Below, piece by piece: positions 1 to 9,080 of a stretch of 64,000 nucleotides of DNA. Origin of the DNA: an uncultured Clostridia bacterium (GTDB lineage: Bacteria; Bacillota; Clostridia; Lachnospirales; Lachnospiraceae); contig CANDNA010000003.1 of the NCBI GenBank assembly GCA_947385955.1, positions 124,001 to 188,000 on the forward strand, given 5' to 3'. The stretch's first letter is position 1; each line of letters starts with the position of its first letter. Under the pieces are notes generated by a model that was not told the origin of the DNA, ran no database searches, and saw only the letters and a program-made list of their open reading frames with translations. A program made the translations under genes and the position numbers.

Positions 1-241
1 CTGCGCCGATAACCGGTATTTCCACGCTGCCGCAGATCTCTTTGATCACATCCAGCGCCTCTTCGTGCTCTTTATCTCCATCGGACAGATCAAAGACGAT
101 TAGTTCATCTGCGCCGCTTTCCGCATAAAACCGGGCCAGCTCTGCCGGATCTTTGCTGATTATGGTTTCATGGTCTGAAAATCCTGCCACCGCATGCTTT
201 TGATACAGATAGATACAGGGAATCAGTTTTTTGGTATTCAT
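1..241 (-). CDS. hisIE: HisF-like N-terminal part of a probable HisIE protein (partial)
   Basis: Only the first 80 codons are inside the window; the 3' part lies beyond position 1. The visible part begins MNTKKLIPCIYL and contains GADELIVFDLSD and IPVIGA, the pattern of the HisA/HisF barrel. From family knowledge, Lachnospiraceae HisIE proteins (phosphoribosyl-AMP cyclohydrolase / phosphoribosyl-ATP pyrophosphatase) carry a degenerate HisF-like barrel in front of the HisI and HisE domains. The start resembles that fusion more than true HisF, because the usual GGGI after the second strand reads IGA here. The ATG overlaps the hisD stop codon by four bases (ATGA), so it is translationally coupled as the third gene of the his operon. 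True hisF remains possible. Confidence 0.65.
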   Translation of the reverse strand, partial: MNTKKLIPCIYLYQKHAVAGFSDHETIISKDPAELARFYAESGADELIVFDLSDGDKEHEEALDVIKEICGSVEIPVIGA

Positions 242-1548
242 AATTGCTCCGCCTTTTTTGTCTCAAATCTGACTTTCATCGCATTTTCATGAGCCGTCAG
301 CCCCTCCCGGCGGGCAAACAGTTCAATGTCTTTATGTACCAGGGACAATGCGGTTTCCGAATAAGAAATCACACTGGATTTTTTCACAAAATCATCTACC
401 CCAAGCGGTGAGAAAAACCGCGCCGTACCATTGGTGGGCAGAATATGATTGGGTCCCGCAAAATAATCACCCAACGGTTCACAGGAATGCTCTCCCAGAA
501 AAATGGCGCCCGCATTCCGAATCTTTGTCATCACTTCAAAAGGATTGCGGGTGAGGATTTCCAGATGTTCACTGGCAATTTCATTGGCGGCATCCACCGC
601 ATCCGAAAGGTTGTCTGCCAGAAGGATATAACCATAGTGCTCCAGTGACTTTTGGATGATTTCCCGCCGGGACAACTGTACCAGAAAGCCCCTGATCTCT
701 TCTTCCACCCGTTCCGCTACCTCTTTACTGGTGGTTATCAGTATGGCAGAGGCCAGTTCATCATGCTCTGCCTGAGATAAAAGGTCTGCCGCTACATAAC
801 GGGGATTGGCTGTCTCATCTGCCAGTACCAGGATTTCACTGGGACCGGCAACGGAATCAATACTCACATGGCCGTATACCGCTTTTTTGGCCAGTGCCAC
901 GAAAATATTGCCAGGTCCGGTAATTTTATCCGTCTTGGGGATACTTTCCGTACCAAAAGCCATCGCTGCAATGGCCTGTGCACCCCCTGCCCTGTAAATC
1001 TTATCCACACCCGCAATACGCGCTGCTGCCAGAGTAGCCGGATTGATACTGCCGTCCGCTCCCGGAGGGGTGGTCATAATAATTTCCGGAACCCCTGCCA
1101 CTCTGGCAGGGATCACATTCATCAGCACACTGGACGGATAGGCGGCTTTTCCGCCCGGCACATAGACCCCCGCCCGTCCGATGGGGATGATACGCTGTCC
1201 CAGAATGCTGCCATCCTCCCGGACATCCATCCAGGTGTTTCGCAGCTGTTTTTCATGAAACGAACGGATGTTGCAGGCAGCTTTCCGCATGACTGCCACA
1301 AATTCCGGCTCCAGCATATCCACAGCTCTGTCAATCTCTTCTTCTGTTACGAGGAGATTGGAAGCGTCTACATCGCAGTGGTCAAACTCTTTTGTATAGG
1401 AAAACAATGCCGCATCTTTTTCTTCCCGGATCCTCTGGATAATATCCGCTACAATCTTTTCATAAGCATCATAATGACCGGGGCTGCGCCTGATCAGTTC
1501 CTGCAGCAGCCCTTTTCTGCTTTCCTCTGTCAGTTTTATTTTTTTCAT
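238..1548 (-). CDS. hisD: Histidinol dehydrogenase
   Basis: 436 residues, the normal HisD length. It catalyses the last two steps of histidine synthesis, oxidising L-histidinol to L-histidine with two NAD+ and a bound zinc in the cytosol. The expected zinc ligands are visible: Q259 and H262 (LLSQAEHDE), D361 and H420. The catalytic E327-H328 pair sits in ASEHLE, and the substrate loop AGPNHILPTNGTARF spans about 364-378. It lies 14 bases downstream of the HisZ-HisG fusion and overlaps the next gene by four bases, so all three are one transcript from the promoter at 3486-3514. Nothing is missing or truncated. Confidence 0.97.
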   Translation of the reverse strand: MKKIKLTEESRKGLLQELIRRSPGHYDAYEKIVADIIQRIREEKDAALFSYTKEFDHCDVDASNLLVTEEEIDRAVDMLEPEFVAVMRKAACNIRSFHEKQLRNTWMDVREDGSILGQRIIPIGRAGVYVPGGKAAYPSSVLMNVIPARVAGVPEIIMTTPPGADGSINPATLAAARIAGVDKIYRAGGAQAIAAMAFGTESIPKTDKITGPGNIFVALAKKAVYGHVSIDSVAGPSEILVLADETANPRYVAADLLSQAEHDELASAILITTSKEVAERVEEEIRGFLVQLSRREIIQKSLEHYGYILLADNLSDAVDAANEIASEHLEILTRNPFEVMTKIRNAGAIFLGEHSCEPLGDYFAGPNHILPTNGTARFFSPLGVDDFVKKSSVISYSETALSLVHKDIELFARREGLTAHENAMKVRFETKKAEQL

Positions 1549-1562
1549 GTTTTCCTCCGTTT

Positions 1563-3446
1563 TCAGGATATGTTATCCCGCAGCATACTGATGATTTTCT
1601 TGATTCGATCTGCCTCCATCTGCATACTGACCCGGTTGACGATCATTCTGGCAGAGACAGGACAGATTTCTTCCAGTACATCCAGACCGTTTTCCCGCAG
1701 TGTGGAGCCGGTTTCGACGATATCTACAATCACATCCGACAGACTTACGATTGGTCCCAGTTCCACAGACCCGTTCAGCTTGATAATATCTACTGTCTGA
1801 TGCTTTTTATTGTAAAAGTAATCTTTGGCTGTATTAGGATATTTGCTTGCTACACGGATCATTTCATGATGCTGCAGAAGGGCCTGCGCATCCTTTGGTC
1901 CGCAGACACACATACGGCATTTCCCAAAGCCCAGATCCAATACTTCATATACTCTTTTGTTTTCTTCCCGGAGCACATCACTGCCTACCACACCGATGTC
2001 CGCTGCCCCATACTCCACATAAGTGGGAACATCCGGATTTTTGGAAAGGAAAAACTTAAGTCTCAGCTCTTCATTGACAAAAATCAGTTTCCGGGAGCTT
2101 TTGTCCTTCATTTCTTCGCAGACAATGCCCACCGATTCTAAAAGAGCCATTGTCTGATCTGCCAGGCGCCCCTTACCCAGAGCGAATGTCAGATACCTTG
2201 CATTTTCCCTGCCCTCTGATGGAAATGTAATGGCCGGTATGGACATCCGGTTTCCCACGGTTTTCTGTTCTGTTTTACTCTCTGCAACAGTCGGAACCGT
2301 CTGCTCTTTCCCGGGAGACTGTATTTCCTTCTGCCGCCGCGTTTCCGGAATCAGAGCAATGGCCTCCCCCTGCTCCCTCCGGCTTTCGGCTTCTCTGACA
2401 GCCGCTCCGAAAGTGTCCGGTCCATAAACCATTTCCGATATCTGCTCTTTTAAATCGGCAGAAATTTTATGCCTGGAAAGCGCCTCCATCAGAGAATCAA
2501 TGGCCAGCATAAATCCGATGGCAGGCCTGGTCCTGCCAAAGTATCCCAGCAGCCTGTCATAGCGTCCCCCTGTGATAATGGCATCTCCCACGCCATAGGT
2601 ATACCCCTTGAGAATCACTCCCGTATAATAATTATATTTACTCAGCATCCCAAGATCAAAAGAAATATGGCCTTCCACACCATAGGCGCAAAGTGCCTGA
2701 TAAAGCTCTTCCAAACGGAAAATGGCAGCAACGGATCTTTCATTGGTCACTGCTTTGGCAGCTTCCTTCAATATTTCCACACCGCCCTGAAGCTGAGCCG
2801 ACTTCATCAGCATATTGCGATGACATTCCGGAACTTTTTTTCGAATCAGAAAATCCTCGGCTCCAAAATAATTTTTGGAAGAGATGTATTCCCGCAGTTC
2901 CAGCTCCATTTCCTCGGAAAGCCCTGCTTCCCGGCAGATTCCCTTATAATACTCTACCTGTCCGATGCTGATCTGAAAGTCCGTAAGCCCCGTACTCTTC
3001 AGCGCAGCAACCATCATAGCCGCCATTTCCGCATCAGCCTGGACAGAACCGTCACCAATCAGCTCACATCCCATCTGGGTGACTTCTTTTAACTTGCCCT
3101 GCAGCTCTGACGTATTGCTGAATGCATTGCCCAGATAGCAGAACCGAAGCGGCCTGTCCTCTTCCATAAAATATTTGGCAGCACATCTGGCAATGGACGG
3201 TGTAAAGTCCGGACGCAGCACAAGAGTATTTCCCTCTTTGTCGAAAAATTTATACAGATCTCTGGACGGTCTGGTCCCGATTTCCCTGGAAAACACATCA
3301 AAAAACTCGAACGTGGGGGTCTGGATATCCTGATAGCCATAACGGTGAAATACCTGGTGAATCTTTTCCTCCACTGCCAGTTTCCCCGCATATTCTGCTC
3401 CGTAAATATCCCGCACACCCTCCGGTGTATGTACCAATTTCTGCAT
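1563..3446 (-). CDS. hisZG: HisZ-HisG fusion: ATP phosphoribosyltransferase regulatory plus catalytic subunits
   Basis: One uninterrupted 627-residue frame covers two subunits that are normally separate. Residues 1 to about 365 are HisZ, the histidyl-tRNA-synthetase-like regulatory subunit: HTPEGVRDIYG near the start, LVLRPDFTPSIAR, and GRYDRLLGYFG. A Lys/Glu/Thr-rich linker runs from about 366 to 416. Residues 417-627 are the short form of HisG (FALGKGRLADQT, GAADIGVVGSD, and the PRPP-binding stretch DIVETGSTLRENGL). HisG makes phosphoribosyl-ATP from ATP and PRPP; the short form is inactive without HisZ, so a fixed 1:1 fusion makes sense. An internal Met in the linker (NRMSIP) has only a poor ribosome site, so separate HisG synthesis is possible but unlikely. 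It is the first gene of the his operon. Confidence 0.93.
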   Translation of the reverse strand: MQKLVHTPEGVRDIYGAEYAGKLAVEEKIHQVFHRYGYQDIQTPTFEFFDVFSREIGTRPSRDLYKFFDKEGNTLVLRPDFTPSIARCAAKYFMEEDRPLRFCYLGNAFSNTSELQGKLKEVTQMGCELIGDGSVQADAEMAAMMVAALKSTGLTDFQISIGQVEYYKGICREAGLSEEMELELREYISSKNYFGAEDFLIRKKVPECHRNMLMKSAQLQGGVEILKEAAKAVTNERSVAAIFRLEELYQALCAYGVEGHISFDLGMLSKYNYYTGVILKGYTYGVGDAIITGGRYDRLLGYFGRTRPAIGFMLAIDSLMEALSRHKISADLKEQISEMVYGPDTFGAAVREAESRREQGEAIALIPETRRQKEIQSPGKEQTVPTVAESKTEQKTVGNRMSIPAITFPSEGRENARYLTFALGKGRLADQTMALLESVGIVCEEMKDKSSRKLIFVNEELRLKFFLSKNPDVPTYVEYGAADIGVVGSDVLREENKRVYEVLDLGFGKCRMCVCGPKDAQALLQHHEMIRVASKYPNTAKDYFYNKKHQTVDIIKLNGSVELGPIVSLSDVIVDIVETGSTLRENGLDVLEEICPVSARMIVNRVSMQMEADRIKKIISMLRDNIS

Positions 3447-3485
3447 CCTCGCTCATCCCTTTGTCTTAATATACTTCAGCACTTC

Positions 3486-3514
3486 AGTATACGAAATTAA
3501 AAGGCCCCTGTCAA
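3486..3514 (-). promoter_or_regulatory. Promoter of the his operon
   Basis: On the minus strand TTGACA (3514-3509) is followed by exactly 17 bases and TATACT (3491-3486), close to the sigma-A consensus. The leader to the hisZG start is only about 35 bases, so there is no room for a T-box. The tandem heptamer CTGAAGT occurs twice just downstream of the -10. Confidence 0.8.
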
Positions 3515-3524
3515 TACTGCTCCG

Positions 3525-4058
3525 TCAGGCCCGGTCGTCCAGATCTCTCTGCAGAAGATCCAGATAGGGGACCAAAACCCCATGCTTCCTGGGAATCACA
3601 TAGGCCGGGTTCAGTTCATCATACCGGAAACTTTTTCGCCCGCCTGTCTGCGCCCTGTCCCAGAATACTTTCAGATGGGCCAGCGGCAGATAATAAAAAA
3701 TATCCCTGCCTGTATAATGGATCAGAAAGAACGCAACGCCGCCCTGTTTTTCAAAATCCTCCATAAACAAAACCTGATGATCATGGATATTCTGCAGGGC
3801 AAACGTATCGGAAGCACATTCTTTTGCATCAAAACACACCGGAATCCCCTGGATAGCTCCAATATAGTCCACAGTACTTTTCTGATCAAAATAGGCCAGT
3901 GTGATATGCCGACTCTCCCGGTCAATCTGTATCGGGGTGATCGGCGTAGGCACTTTCTGAATCAGGGCCAGTCCTCTTTCTCTGTATTTTTCATTGGTTC
4001 TGTTAATCAATTCTTCCAATGTGGAACCACGAAGGCCCCTGGAATTCCATGTCGCCAT
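3525..4058 (-). CDS. recU: Holliday junction resolvase RecU
   Basis: 177 residues, slightly short for the Firmicute RecU family. RecU cuts four-way junctions during recombination and chromosome segregation. The N-terminal family signature SRGLRGSTLEELINRTN (6-22) is intact. The nuclease core shows D64 in VDYIG and D77-A-K79 in FDAKE, matching the metal-binding acidic residues and lysine of B. subtilis RecU. The C-terminal stalk and FFLIHY strand are present. The long N-terminal extension of the Bacillus protein is absent. It is the last gene of the operon that starts near 9803, 26 bases behind the pseudouridine synthase gene. It ends only 10 bases before the -35 element of the his promoter. 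Confidence 0.93.
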   Translation of the reverse strand: MATWNSRGLRGSTLEELINRTNEKYRERGLALIQKVPTPITPIQIDRESRHITLAYFDQKSTVDYIGAIQGIPVCFDAKECASDTFALQNIHDHQVLFMEDFEKQGGVAFFLIHYTGRDIFYYLPLAHLKVFWDRAQTGGRKSFRYDELNPAYVIPRKHGVLVPYLDLLQRDLDDRA

Positions 4059-4084
4059 CCTTTTCTCCGAATCTGTACCGTGGA

Positions 4085-5104
4085 TTACAACTCTGGCAGC
4101 CTGCCGCCCAGCCTGGAAAATACAGGCGGAAGCGGCGCTTTGATCTCCATGCCGGACAATGGCTTCAGTTCTCCGGACAACTCCGGAAATACCACTCTGT
4201 AAGCATGCAAAAGCTGATGGGTGATGCCTGATTTTCGTCTGCGCTCTTCATTACGCTGCACATTGCCATATTTTCCATCCCCCACCAGAGGAAAACCGGC
4301 CGCTGCCAGATGCGCCCGGATCTGATGGGTCTTTCCTGTAATCAACTCTGCTTCCACCAATGTTTCCCGCTGACCGGTCAAAACCGGCCGGTACGCCGTG
4401 ACAATCCTCACGCTGCCCGGCTTTTTTGTCCGGAAAATCTCCACCCGGTTGGATGTCTCATCCTTATACAGATATCCTTCTATTGTTTGCCCCTTGTCCA
4501 TCTGCCCTTCCACATACAGAAGATAATATTTGTGCAGGCTCCGCTCCTTTATGATACGTGCCATTTCCTGGCTGCCATACAGGCTCTTTCCGCAGATCAC
4601 AATGCCACTGGTATTCCGGTCCAGACGATTGCAGACGGAAGGATGAAAGGTCTGCAGGCCTGTTTCCGTAATCTTTCCGGTCTCAAGCAGATAACCGGTA
4701 AGCCATTCATTCAGGGAAAGCTGCCGGATATCTGCCTTCTGCGACAAAATGCCGACAGGCTTGTTTACCAGCAGTACATGGCGGTCCTCATACAGAACCT
4801 GCAGCTTTCCAAATGCCCGGTAAGCATCATACCCCTCTTTGACCTGCTTTCTGTCTGCTTCGGACAACCTGCCGTCCGCCCCTCCGGCCCCAAAACCTGC
4901 CAGTGTTTCCTCCGAAAAAAACAGCCGTACCAGATCCCCCACAGCCAGTTTTTCACTGCCGTCTGCCTTTTGGGAATTGAGCGTAATATTTTTTTTACGC
5001 AGCATCTTATAGAGAAACCCGCCCGGCGCATCTTTCATATACTTTCGAAGAAACTTATCCAGCCGCTGCCCGGCCTCTCTGTCTGTAATCTCAATCTGCC
5101 GCAT
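4085..5104 (-). CDS. RluA-family 23S rRNA pseudouridine synthase
   Basis: 339 residues. An S4 RNA-binding domain occupies about 1-62 (GQRLDKFLRKYM). The catalytic RluA domain follows, with the family motif RLDRNTSG at 160-167 and the nucleophile D162. A second conserved block, GKTHQIRAHLAAAGFPLVGD, lies near the C terminus. Enzymes of this type isomerise uridines in 23S rRNA; the architecture is that of the RluC/RluD group, but which uridine is modified cannot be told from the sequence. Residues about 67-95 form a non-conserved Gly/Asp-rich spacer between the S4 and catalytic domains. The gene is in an operon with recU downstream and a small membrane protein upstream. Confidence 0.92.
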   Translation of the reverse strand: MRQIEITDREAGQRLDKFLRKYMKDAPGGFLYKMLRKKNITLNSQKADGSEKLAVGDLVRLFFSEETLAGFGAGGADGRLSEADRKQVKEGYDAYRAFGKLQVLYEDRHVLLVNKPVGILSQKADIRQLSLNEWLTGYLLETGKITETGLQTFHPSVCNRLDRNTSGIVICGKSLYGSQEMARIIKERSLHKYYLLYVEGQMDKGQTIEGYLYKDETSNRVEIFRTKKPGSVRIVTAYRPVLTGQRETLVEAELITGKTHQIRAHLAAAGFPLVGDGKYGNVQRNEERRRKSGITHQLLHAYRVVFPELSGELKPLSGMEIKAPLPPVFSRLGGRLPEL

Positions 5105-5123
5105 GTTCTTCCTTTCTGCAGAA

Positions 5124-5681
5124 TTACAGGGAAATATCCTTCAGCACCCCGGCAATCGCCGCTTCTTTTTCCTCCGCTTTTTCAGAAATCTCTCTCATCT
5201 GCATCAGCCTGTCCGTGAATCTGGACAAATCATCGAACAGTTTTACGGTCAGGTTTCCATAACCGCTTTGCTGCAGGAGTTTTGTGATATGTTTTTCTCC
5301 TGCGGACAGGTCGCAGGTTTTATCCTCGGTATAACCACAGACATTCTGACTACGGACTGCCGCTGCACTGATCTGGAAGTTGTTCCGATAGCTGGTCAGA
5401 TACAGATCATACAGTACCGGTATATCGCCTGCTGCTTTCTGAACAGCCTGATAGCAGGACTTGGAGCAGGTACCTGCCCTTAAGTACATAATCATACTGA
5501 CCATACTCTTACTTGCCGGAAGGCATCCCAGCACGGCCACAATGGTCAGCAGGTTTGCCCTGGTTTTGGTGGTCAGGTATCCCATTGCAAAAATAGCGGC
5601 CGACAGGCCGAAATACAGAATGGTCCTGATAATTTCTTTTTTCTTCTGTCTGTGCAGATAGCCGTAACAGCCCTTTGTCAT
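5124..5681 (-). CDS. Hypothetical two-helix membrane protein
   Basis: 185 residues, not assigned to a family. After a basic N terminus (HRQKKKEIIR) there are two close hydrophobic segments, about 18-38 (ILYFGLSAAIFAMGYL) and 42-67 (ANLLTIVAVLGCLPASKSM). The remaining two thirds are soluble, ending in a charged helical tail with EKAEEKEAAIAG. The short loop implies a hairpin insertion with both ends on the same, probably cytoplasmic, side. Two adjacent cysteines occur in GTCSKSCYQ. The gene sits between the SDR and pseudouridine synthase genes with gaps of 31 and 19 bases, so it is co-transcribed with housekeeping genes. Function unknown. Confidence 0.75.
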   Translation of the reverse strand: MTKGCYGYLHRQKKKEIIRTILYFGLSAAIFAMGYLTTKTRANLLTIVAVLGCLPASKSMVSMIMYLRAGTCSKSCYQAVQKAAGDIPVLYDLYLTSYRNNFQISAAAVRSQNVCGYTEDKTCDLSAGEKHITKLLQQSGYGNLTVKLFDDLSRFTDRLMQMREISEKAEEKEAAIAGVLKDISL

Positions 5682-5712
5682 CTTACTGTTCTCCCTGGAA
5701 TGATTGTATTAC

Positions 5713-6477
5713 TCAGGATTTGAAACGCCGCATGATACCGAATATTACATCATGGGGAAGGAGCTTACACAGCACATGAAATGCCTGAATGGGCAGACTG
5801 TATACCGAAAGCGCCTTCTTATCATAGGAATCCCGTATTGCTTTTCTTACCACACGGTCCGCCGTTACAATGGTCAGTTTTTTGACTGCCAGTGTCCCGC
5901 CATACTGCTCCGCTCTTTCAAAAAACTCGGTATCCACCGGGCCGGGACAGACACTTGTCACACAGATTCCCCGATGTTTCAGCTCCTGTCTGAGTGCCTG
6001 GGAAAAACTCAGCACATAAGATTTGGTGGCCGCATATACCGCAAAATTTTCCTGGGGAAGAAAAGCAGCGCTGGAAGCCATCTGAATGATACGGCTGTTT
6101 TTATGCATATAGGGCAGGCACCTGCAGGTCATTTCCGTCAGTGCCGTACAGTTTAAATCTATCATAGCCTTCTGCTCCGGTAAGGAAAGCCTCTCTGTTT
6201 CGCCCATCAAACCAAATCCTGCACTGTTAACCAGCATCCGTATCCTTGGTTTCTCCATTTCCAGCAGTTCGGAAAACCGTCCCAGATCCACCAGATCTGT
6301 CAAATCCATATCAATGATCCTGCATTTGACGGAAAGTTCCCGGCTCAGTTCTTCCATCCGCTCTTTTCTTCTGGCAATCAGCCAGATCTCATCCATACCG
6401 GGAAATACCGTGTTAAGCTGCCGTGCAAATTCCTGTCCGATACCGGAGGACGCTCCGGTGATAATGATAATATTCAT
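5713..6477 (-). CDS. Short-chain dehydrogenase/reductase (SDR)
   Basis: 254 residues, a classical SDR. The cofactor motif TGASSGIG lies at 7-14, NSAG at 84-87, catalytic S135 in IIQMASSAAF and the Y148-xxx-K152 pair in VYAATKSYV. The basic pair R36-R37 after the second strand suggests NADP(H) preference, which is inference. The family oxidises or reduces alcohols and ketones; the subfamily resembles the YqjQ/DltE-like broad-specificity enzymes, so the substrate cannot be named. The C-terminal hydrophobic stretch (YSLPIQAFHVLCKLLP) could associate with the membrane. It lies between the YgiQ and small membrane protein genes in the same operon. Confidence 0.9.
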   Translation of the reverse strand: MNIIIITGASSGIGQEFARQLNTVFPGMDEIWLIARRKERMEELSRELSVKCRIIDMDLTDLVDLGRFSELLEMEKPRIRMLVNSAGFGLMGETERLSLPEQKAMIDLNCTALTEMTCRCLPYMHKNSRIIQMASSAAFLPQENFAVYAATKSYVLSFSQALRQELKHRGICVTSVCPGPVDTEFFERAEQYGGTLAVKKLTIVTADRVVRKAIRDSYDKKALSVYSLPIQAFHVLCKLLPHDVIFGIMRRFKS

Positions 6478-6496
6478 GCCACATCTCCTTATTTGT

Positions 6497-8404
6497 TTAC
6501 AGATTTTTGTTTGCCTTTTTCTTATGTATATTTCTGATCGTTTTTTTCTTTGGAGCTGTAGTGATTTTATCTTTTGGATTTTGAGGTCTGCTCATCTGAC
6601 GGCCTGTCTTTTGAGGACGGATCAGGCAGGTCTTATCAAATCCGATCAGGTCTTCTCTGCCTGCCAGATGCAGCGCTTCCCGCACCAGTGCATCATTTTT
6701 TGGATTCCGGTACTGAATTAAAGCCCGCTGCATTGCCTTTTCATGGGGATTTCTGCATACATGGACTTTTTTGCCATCTCTTGGATCTATGCCCGTGTAA
6801 TACATAACTGTGGACAGCGTGGACGGTGTGGGATAAAAATCCTGTACCTGCTCCGGCATATAGCCCAAATCCCGCAGATACTCCGCCAGGGCAATGGCGT
6901 CTTTCAGCGTGGAACCGGGATGGGAGGACATCAGGTAAGGGACAAGAAACTGCTTTTTTAAAAGCCGTGTATTCAGCCTGCGGAATTTGGCGGCAAAGGC
7001 TTCATAGACCTGATTGGCCGGTTTGCCCATATAGTACAAAACCGTATCCGATATATGTTCCGGCGCCACTTTAAGCTGTCCGCTCACATGGTGCTCCACC
7101 AGTTCCCTGAAAAAAGTATCGTCCGGATCTGCCATCAGATAATCAAACCGGATGCCGGAACGGATAAATACTTTTTTCACTCCCGGCAGGGAACGCAGGG
7201 AACGCAGCAAAGCCAGATATTCTCTGTGGTCTGCTTTCAGATTGGGGCATGGATGCGGGAAAAGGCACTGCCTGTTTTTGCAGACACCAGCCTGCAGCTG
7301 CTTTGCACAGGACGGCGCCCGGAAATTTGCCGTCGGGCCTCCCACATCATGAATGTATCCCTTAAATTCCGGATCCCGGATCAGCTCTCTGGCTTCTTTT
7401 ATGATGGAGGCATGGCTTCTGGCCTGTATGATCCTGCCCTGATGGAAAGTCAGTGCACAGAAATTACAGCCGCCGAAACATCCCCGGCTGCTGGTCAGAG
7501 AAAATTTGATCTCCCGGATGGCAGGAACCCCGCCTTCCTGTTCATAGGAAGGATGATAGGTACGCATATACGGGAATGCGTAAATATCATCCATCTCCTG
7601 TGTGGTAAGGGGCGGCTGCGGAGGGTTCTGCACTACATACACGCCGCCCGGATAAGGTTCAATCAAGGCCCTCCCCGTAAAGGGATCCGTATTTTCATGC
7701 TGAATCAGAAAGCTCTCCGCATACCTGCGTTTATCGGCTTTCATTTCCTCATAGGAAAGCAGCTCAATACTGTCATGTACACCGGAAATATCCTTTGTCT
7801 GATACACGGTTCCCGGAATAAAGCAAAGGTCTTTTACGGACAGCCCGCTTTCCAGTGCCTCTGCTATGGCAAGTATGGATTTCTCCCCCATGCCGTAAGA
7901 GATCAGATCCGCCTGCGCATCCAGTAAAACAGAACGTTTAAAGGAATCGGACCAATAATCATAATGAGCCATCCTCCGCAGGCTGGCTTCAATACCGCCC
8001 AGAATCACCGGAACATTCTTATATCTGCGCCGGATCAGATTGCCGTATACCACTGATGCATGATCGGGACGCCTGCCTGTTTTCCCGCCCGGCGTATAGG
8101 CATCGCTCTCCCGCCTCCGGCCTGATACATAATAATGATTGACCATAGAGTCCATATTGCCCGCACTGACCAAAAACCCCAGTCTGGGCCTGCCAAATAC
8201 GGCAATGCTGTCTTCCTTTTTCCAGTCCGGCTGGGGAATGATCCCTACCCGGTAGCCATGTGCCTCCAACAGTCTGGTGATCACCGCATGGCCGAAAGAC
8301 GGATGATCCACATAGGCATCTCCCGATACGTAGACAAAATCCACCCACTCCCAGCCTCGCTCCTCCATATCCTTTCTTGAAATCGGTAAAAATCCTCTGT
8401 TCAA
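6497..8404 (-). CDS. YgiQ-family radical SAM protein
   Basis: 635 residues, normal for the family. The radical SAM cluster ligands are C309, C313 and C316 in SRGCFGGCNFCALTFHQGR, after an N-terminal domain with GILGGIEAS-type glycine motifs (VILGGIEASLRR, 134-144). The family is widely conserved but its reaction is not established. The final 40 residues are extremely basic (KDKITTAPKKKTIRNIHKKK), suggesting contact with nucleic acid; that is inference. The start overlaps the stop of the HAD gene by four bases (ATGA), so the two are coupled. It is part of the 9803-to-3525 operon. Confidence 0.93.
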   Translation of the reverse strand: MNRGFLPISRKDMEERGWEWVDFVYVSGDAYVDHPSFGHAVITRLLEAHGYRVGIIPQPDWKKEDSIAVFGRPRLGFLVSAGNMDSMVNHYYVSGRRRESDAYTPGGKTGRRPDHASVVYGNLIRRRYKNVPVILGGIEASLRRMAHYDYWSDSFKRSVLLDAQADLISYGMGEKSILAIAEALESGLSVKDLCFIPGTVYQTKDISGVHDSIELLSYEEMKADKRRYAESFLIQHENTDPFTGRALIEPYPGGVYVVQNPPQPPLTTQEMDDIYAFPYMRTYHPSYEQEGGVPAIREIKFSLTSSRGCFGGCNFCALTFHQGRIIQARSHASIIKEARELIRDPEFKGYIHDVGGPTANFRAPSCAKQLQAGVCKNRQCLFPHPCPNLKADHREYLALLRSLRSLPGVKKVFIRSGIRFDYLMADPDDTFFRELVEHHVSGQLKVAPEHISDTVLYYMGKPANQVYEAFAAKFRRLNTRLLKKQFLVPYLMSSHPGSTLKDAIALAEYLRDLGYMPEQVQDFYPTPSTLSTVMYYTGIDPRDGKKVHVCRNPHEKAMQRALIQYRNPKNDALVREALHLAGREDLIGFDKTCLIRPQKTGRQMSRPQNPKDKITTAPKKKTIRNIHKKKANKNL

Positions 8405-9078
8405 TCCGTGTTCTCCCGTATGATGACTCTTATTTCCTCGATTTCCGTAAAATCCTTTATGTAATAATCGGCCAGACGGCGTTTTTCTGCTTCCTGATAA
8501 GCAGAATAGGCATCCTCCACCGCACAGACTTCCATGCCTGCCGCTTTCCCGGCCTGGATGCCATATACAATATCTTCAAAAACCAGGCAGTGCTTTGGAG
8601 AAACCTGCAGTTTCTCTGCTGTCAGAAGATAGATATCCGGAGCGGGTTTTCCTTTCATGGCTTCACAGCTTGTCATAATACAGGAAAAATACTCCCCGAT
8701 TCCCCGTTCCTTCATGACCATATCCACAATCTGCCTGGAATTGCTGGTGGCAATACCCAGTTTGATCCCCTGTCTGCGGCAATGCTCCAACAATTCCCGG
8801 GCCCCCGGTTTTAACGTCACTCTGGTGCGATACCGATCCCAGGCCAGCTCATTCCAGTCCGCTTTGATCTGCTCCACAGAACGCTCCAGGGAAAACCGCT
8901 CCCGAAAATACTGTGCAGTTTCCGTAAAGCTCATTCCTTCGATCATCTGCTGCAGATCATCCGGTATTTCCAGCCCGAACCGTCCCAGATATTCGATGTC
9001 AATGTCTTTCCATACCCACATGGAATCCACAAGAGAACCGTCCATATCAAAAATAACCGCTTCTTTGTGCTCCAGCAT
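8401..9078 (-). CDS. HAD-family hydrolase (phosphoglucomutase/phosphatase type)
   Basis: 225 residues with HAD motif I DMDGSLVDS (nucleophile D11, acid D13), a helical cap domain from about 15 to 85, motif II GIATSNSR, motif III lysine in MKGKPAPDIYL, and motif IV VFEDIVYGIQAG. This is the beta-phosphoglucomutase/phosphonatase-like subfamily, usually a small-molecule phosphatase or phosphomutase. The substrate cannot be inferred from the neighbours. It lies two bases after the RsuA-type gene and overlaps the YgiQ gene by four bases. Confidence 0.9.
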   Translation of the reverse strand: MLEHKEAVIFDMDGSLVDSMWVWKDIDIEYLGRFGLEIPDDLQQMIEGMSFTETAQYFRERFSLERSVEQIKADWNELAWDRYRTRVTLKPGARELLEHCRRQGIKLGIATSNSRQIVDMVMKERGIGEYFSCIMTSCEAMKGKPAPDIYLLTAEKLQVSPKHCLVFEDIVYGIQAGKAAGMEVCAVEDAYSAYQEAEKRRLADYYIKDFTEIEEIRVIIRENTD

Positions 9079-9080
9079 CT

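Noticed and set aside
868-1800. 310-codon plus-strand frame opposite hisD and HisZ-HisG
   Set aside because: It lies antisense to clear, conserved genes, spans two of them, and has no family signature or ribosome site.
3447-3524. T-box or his-specific attenuator before the his operon
   Set aside because: The leader from the promoter is only about 35 bases, too short for a T-box, and lacks the TGGNACCGCG signature.
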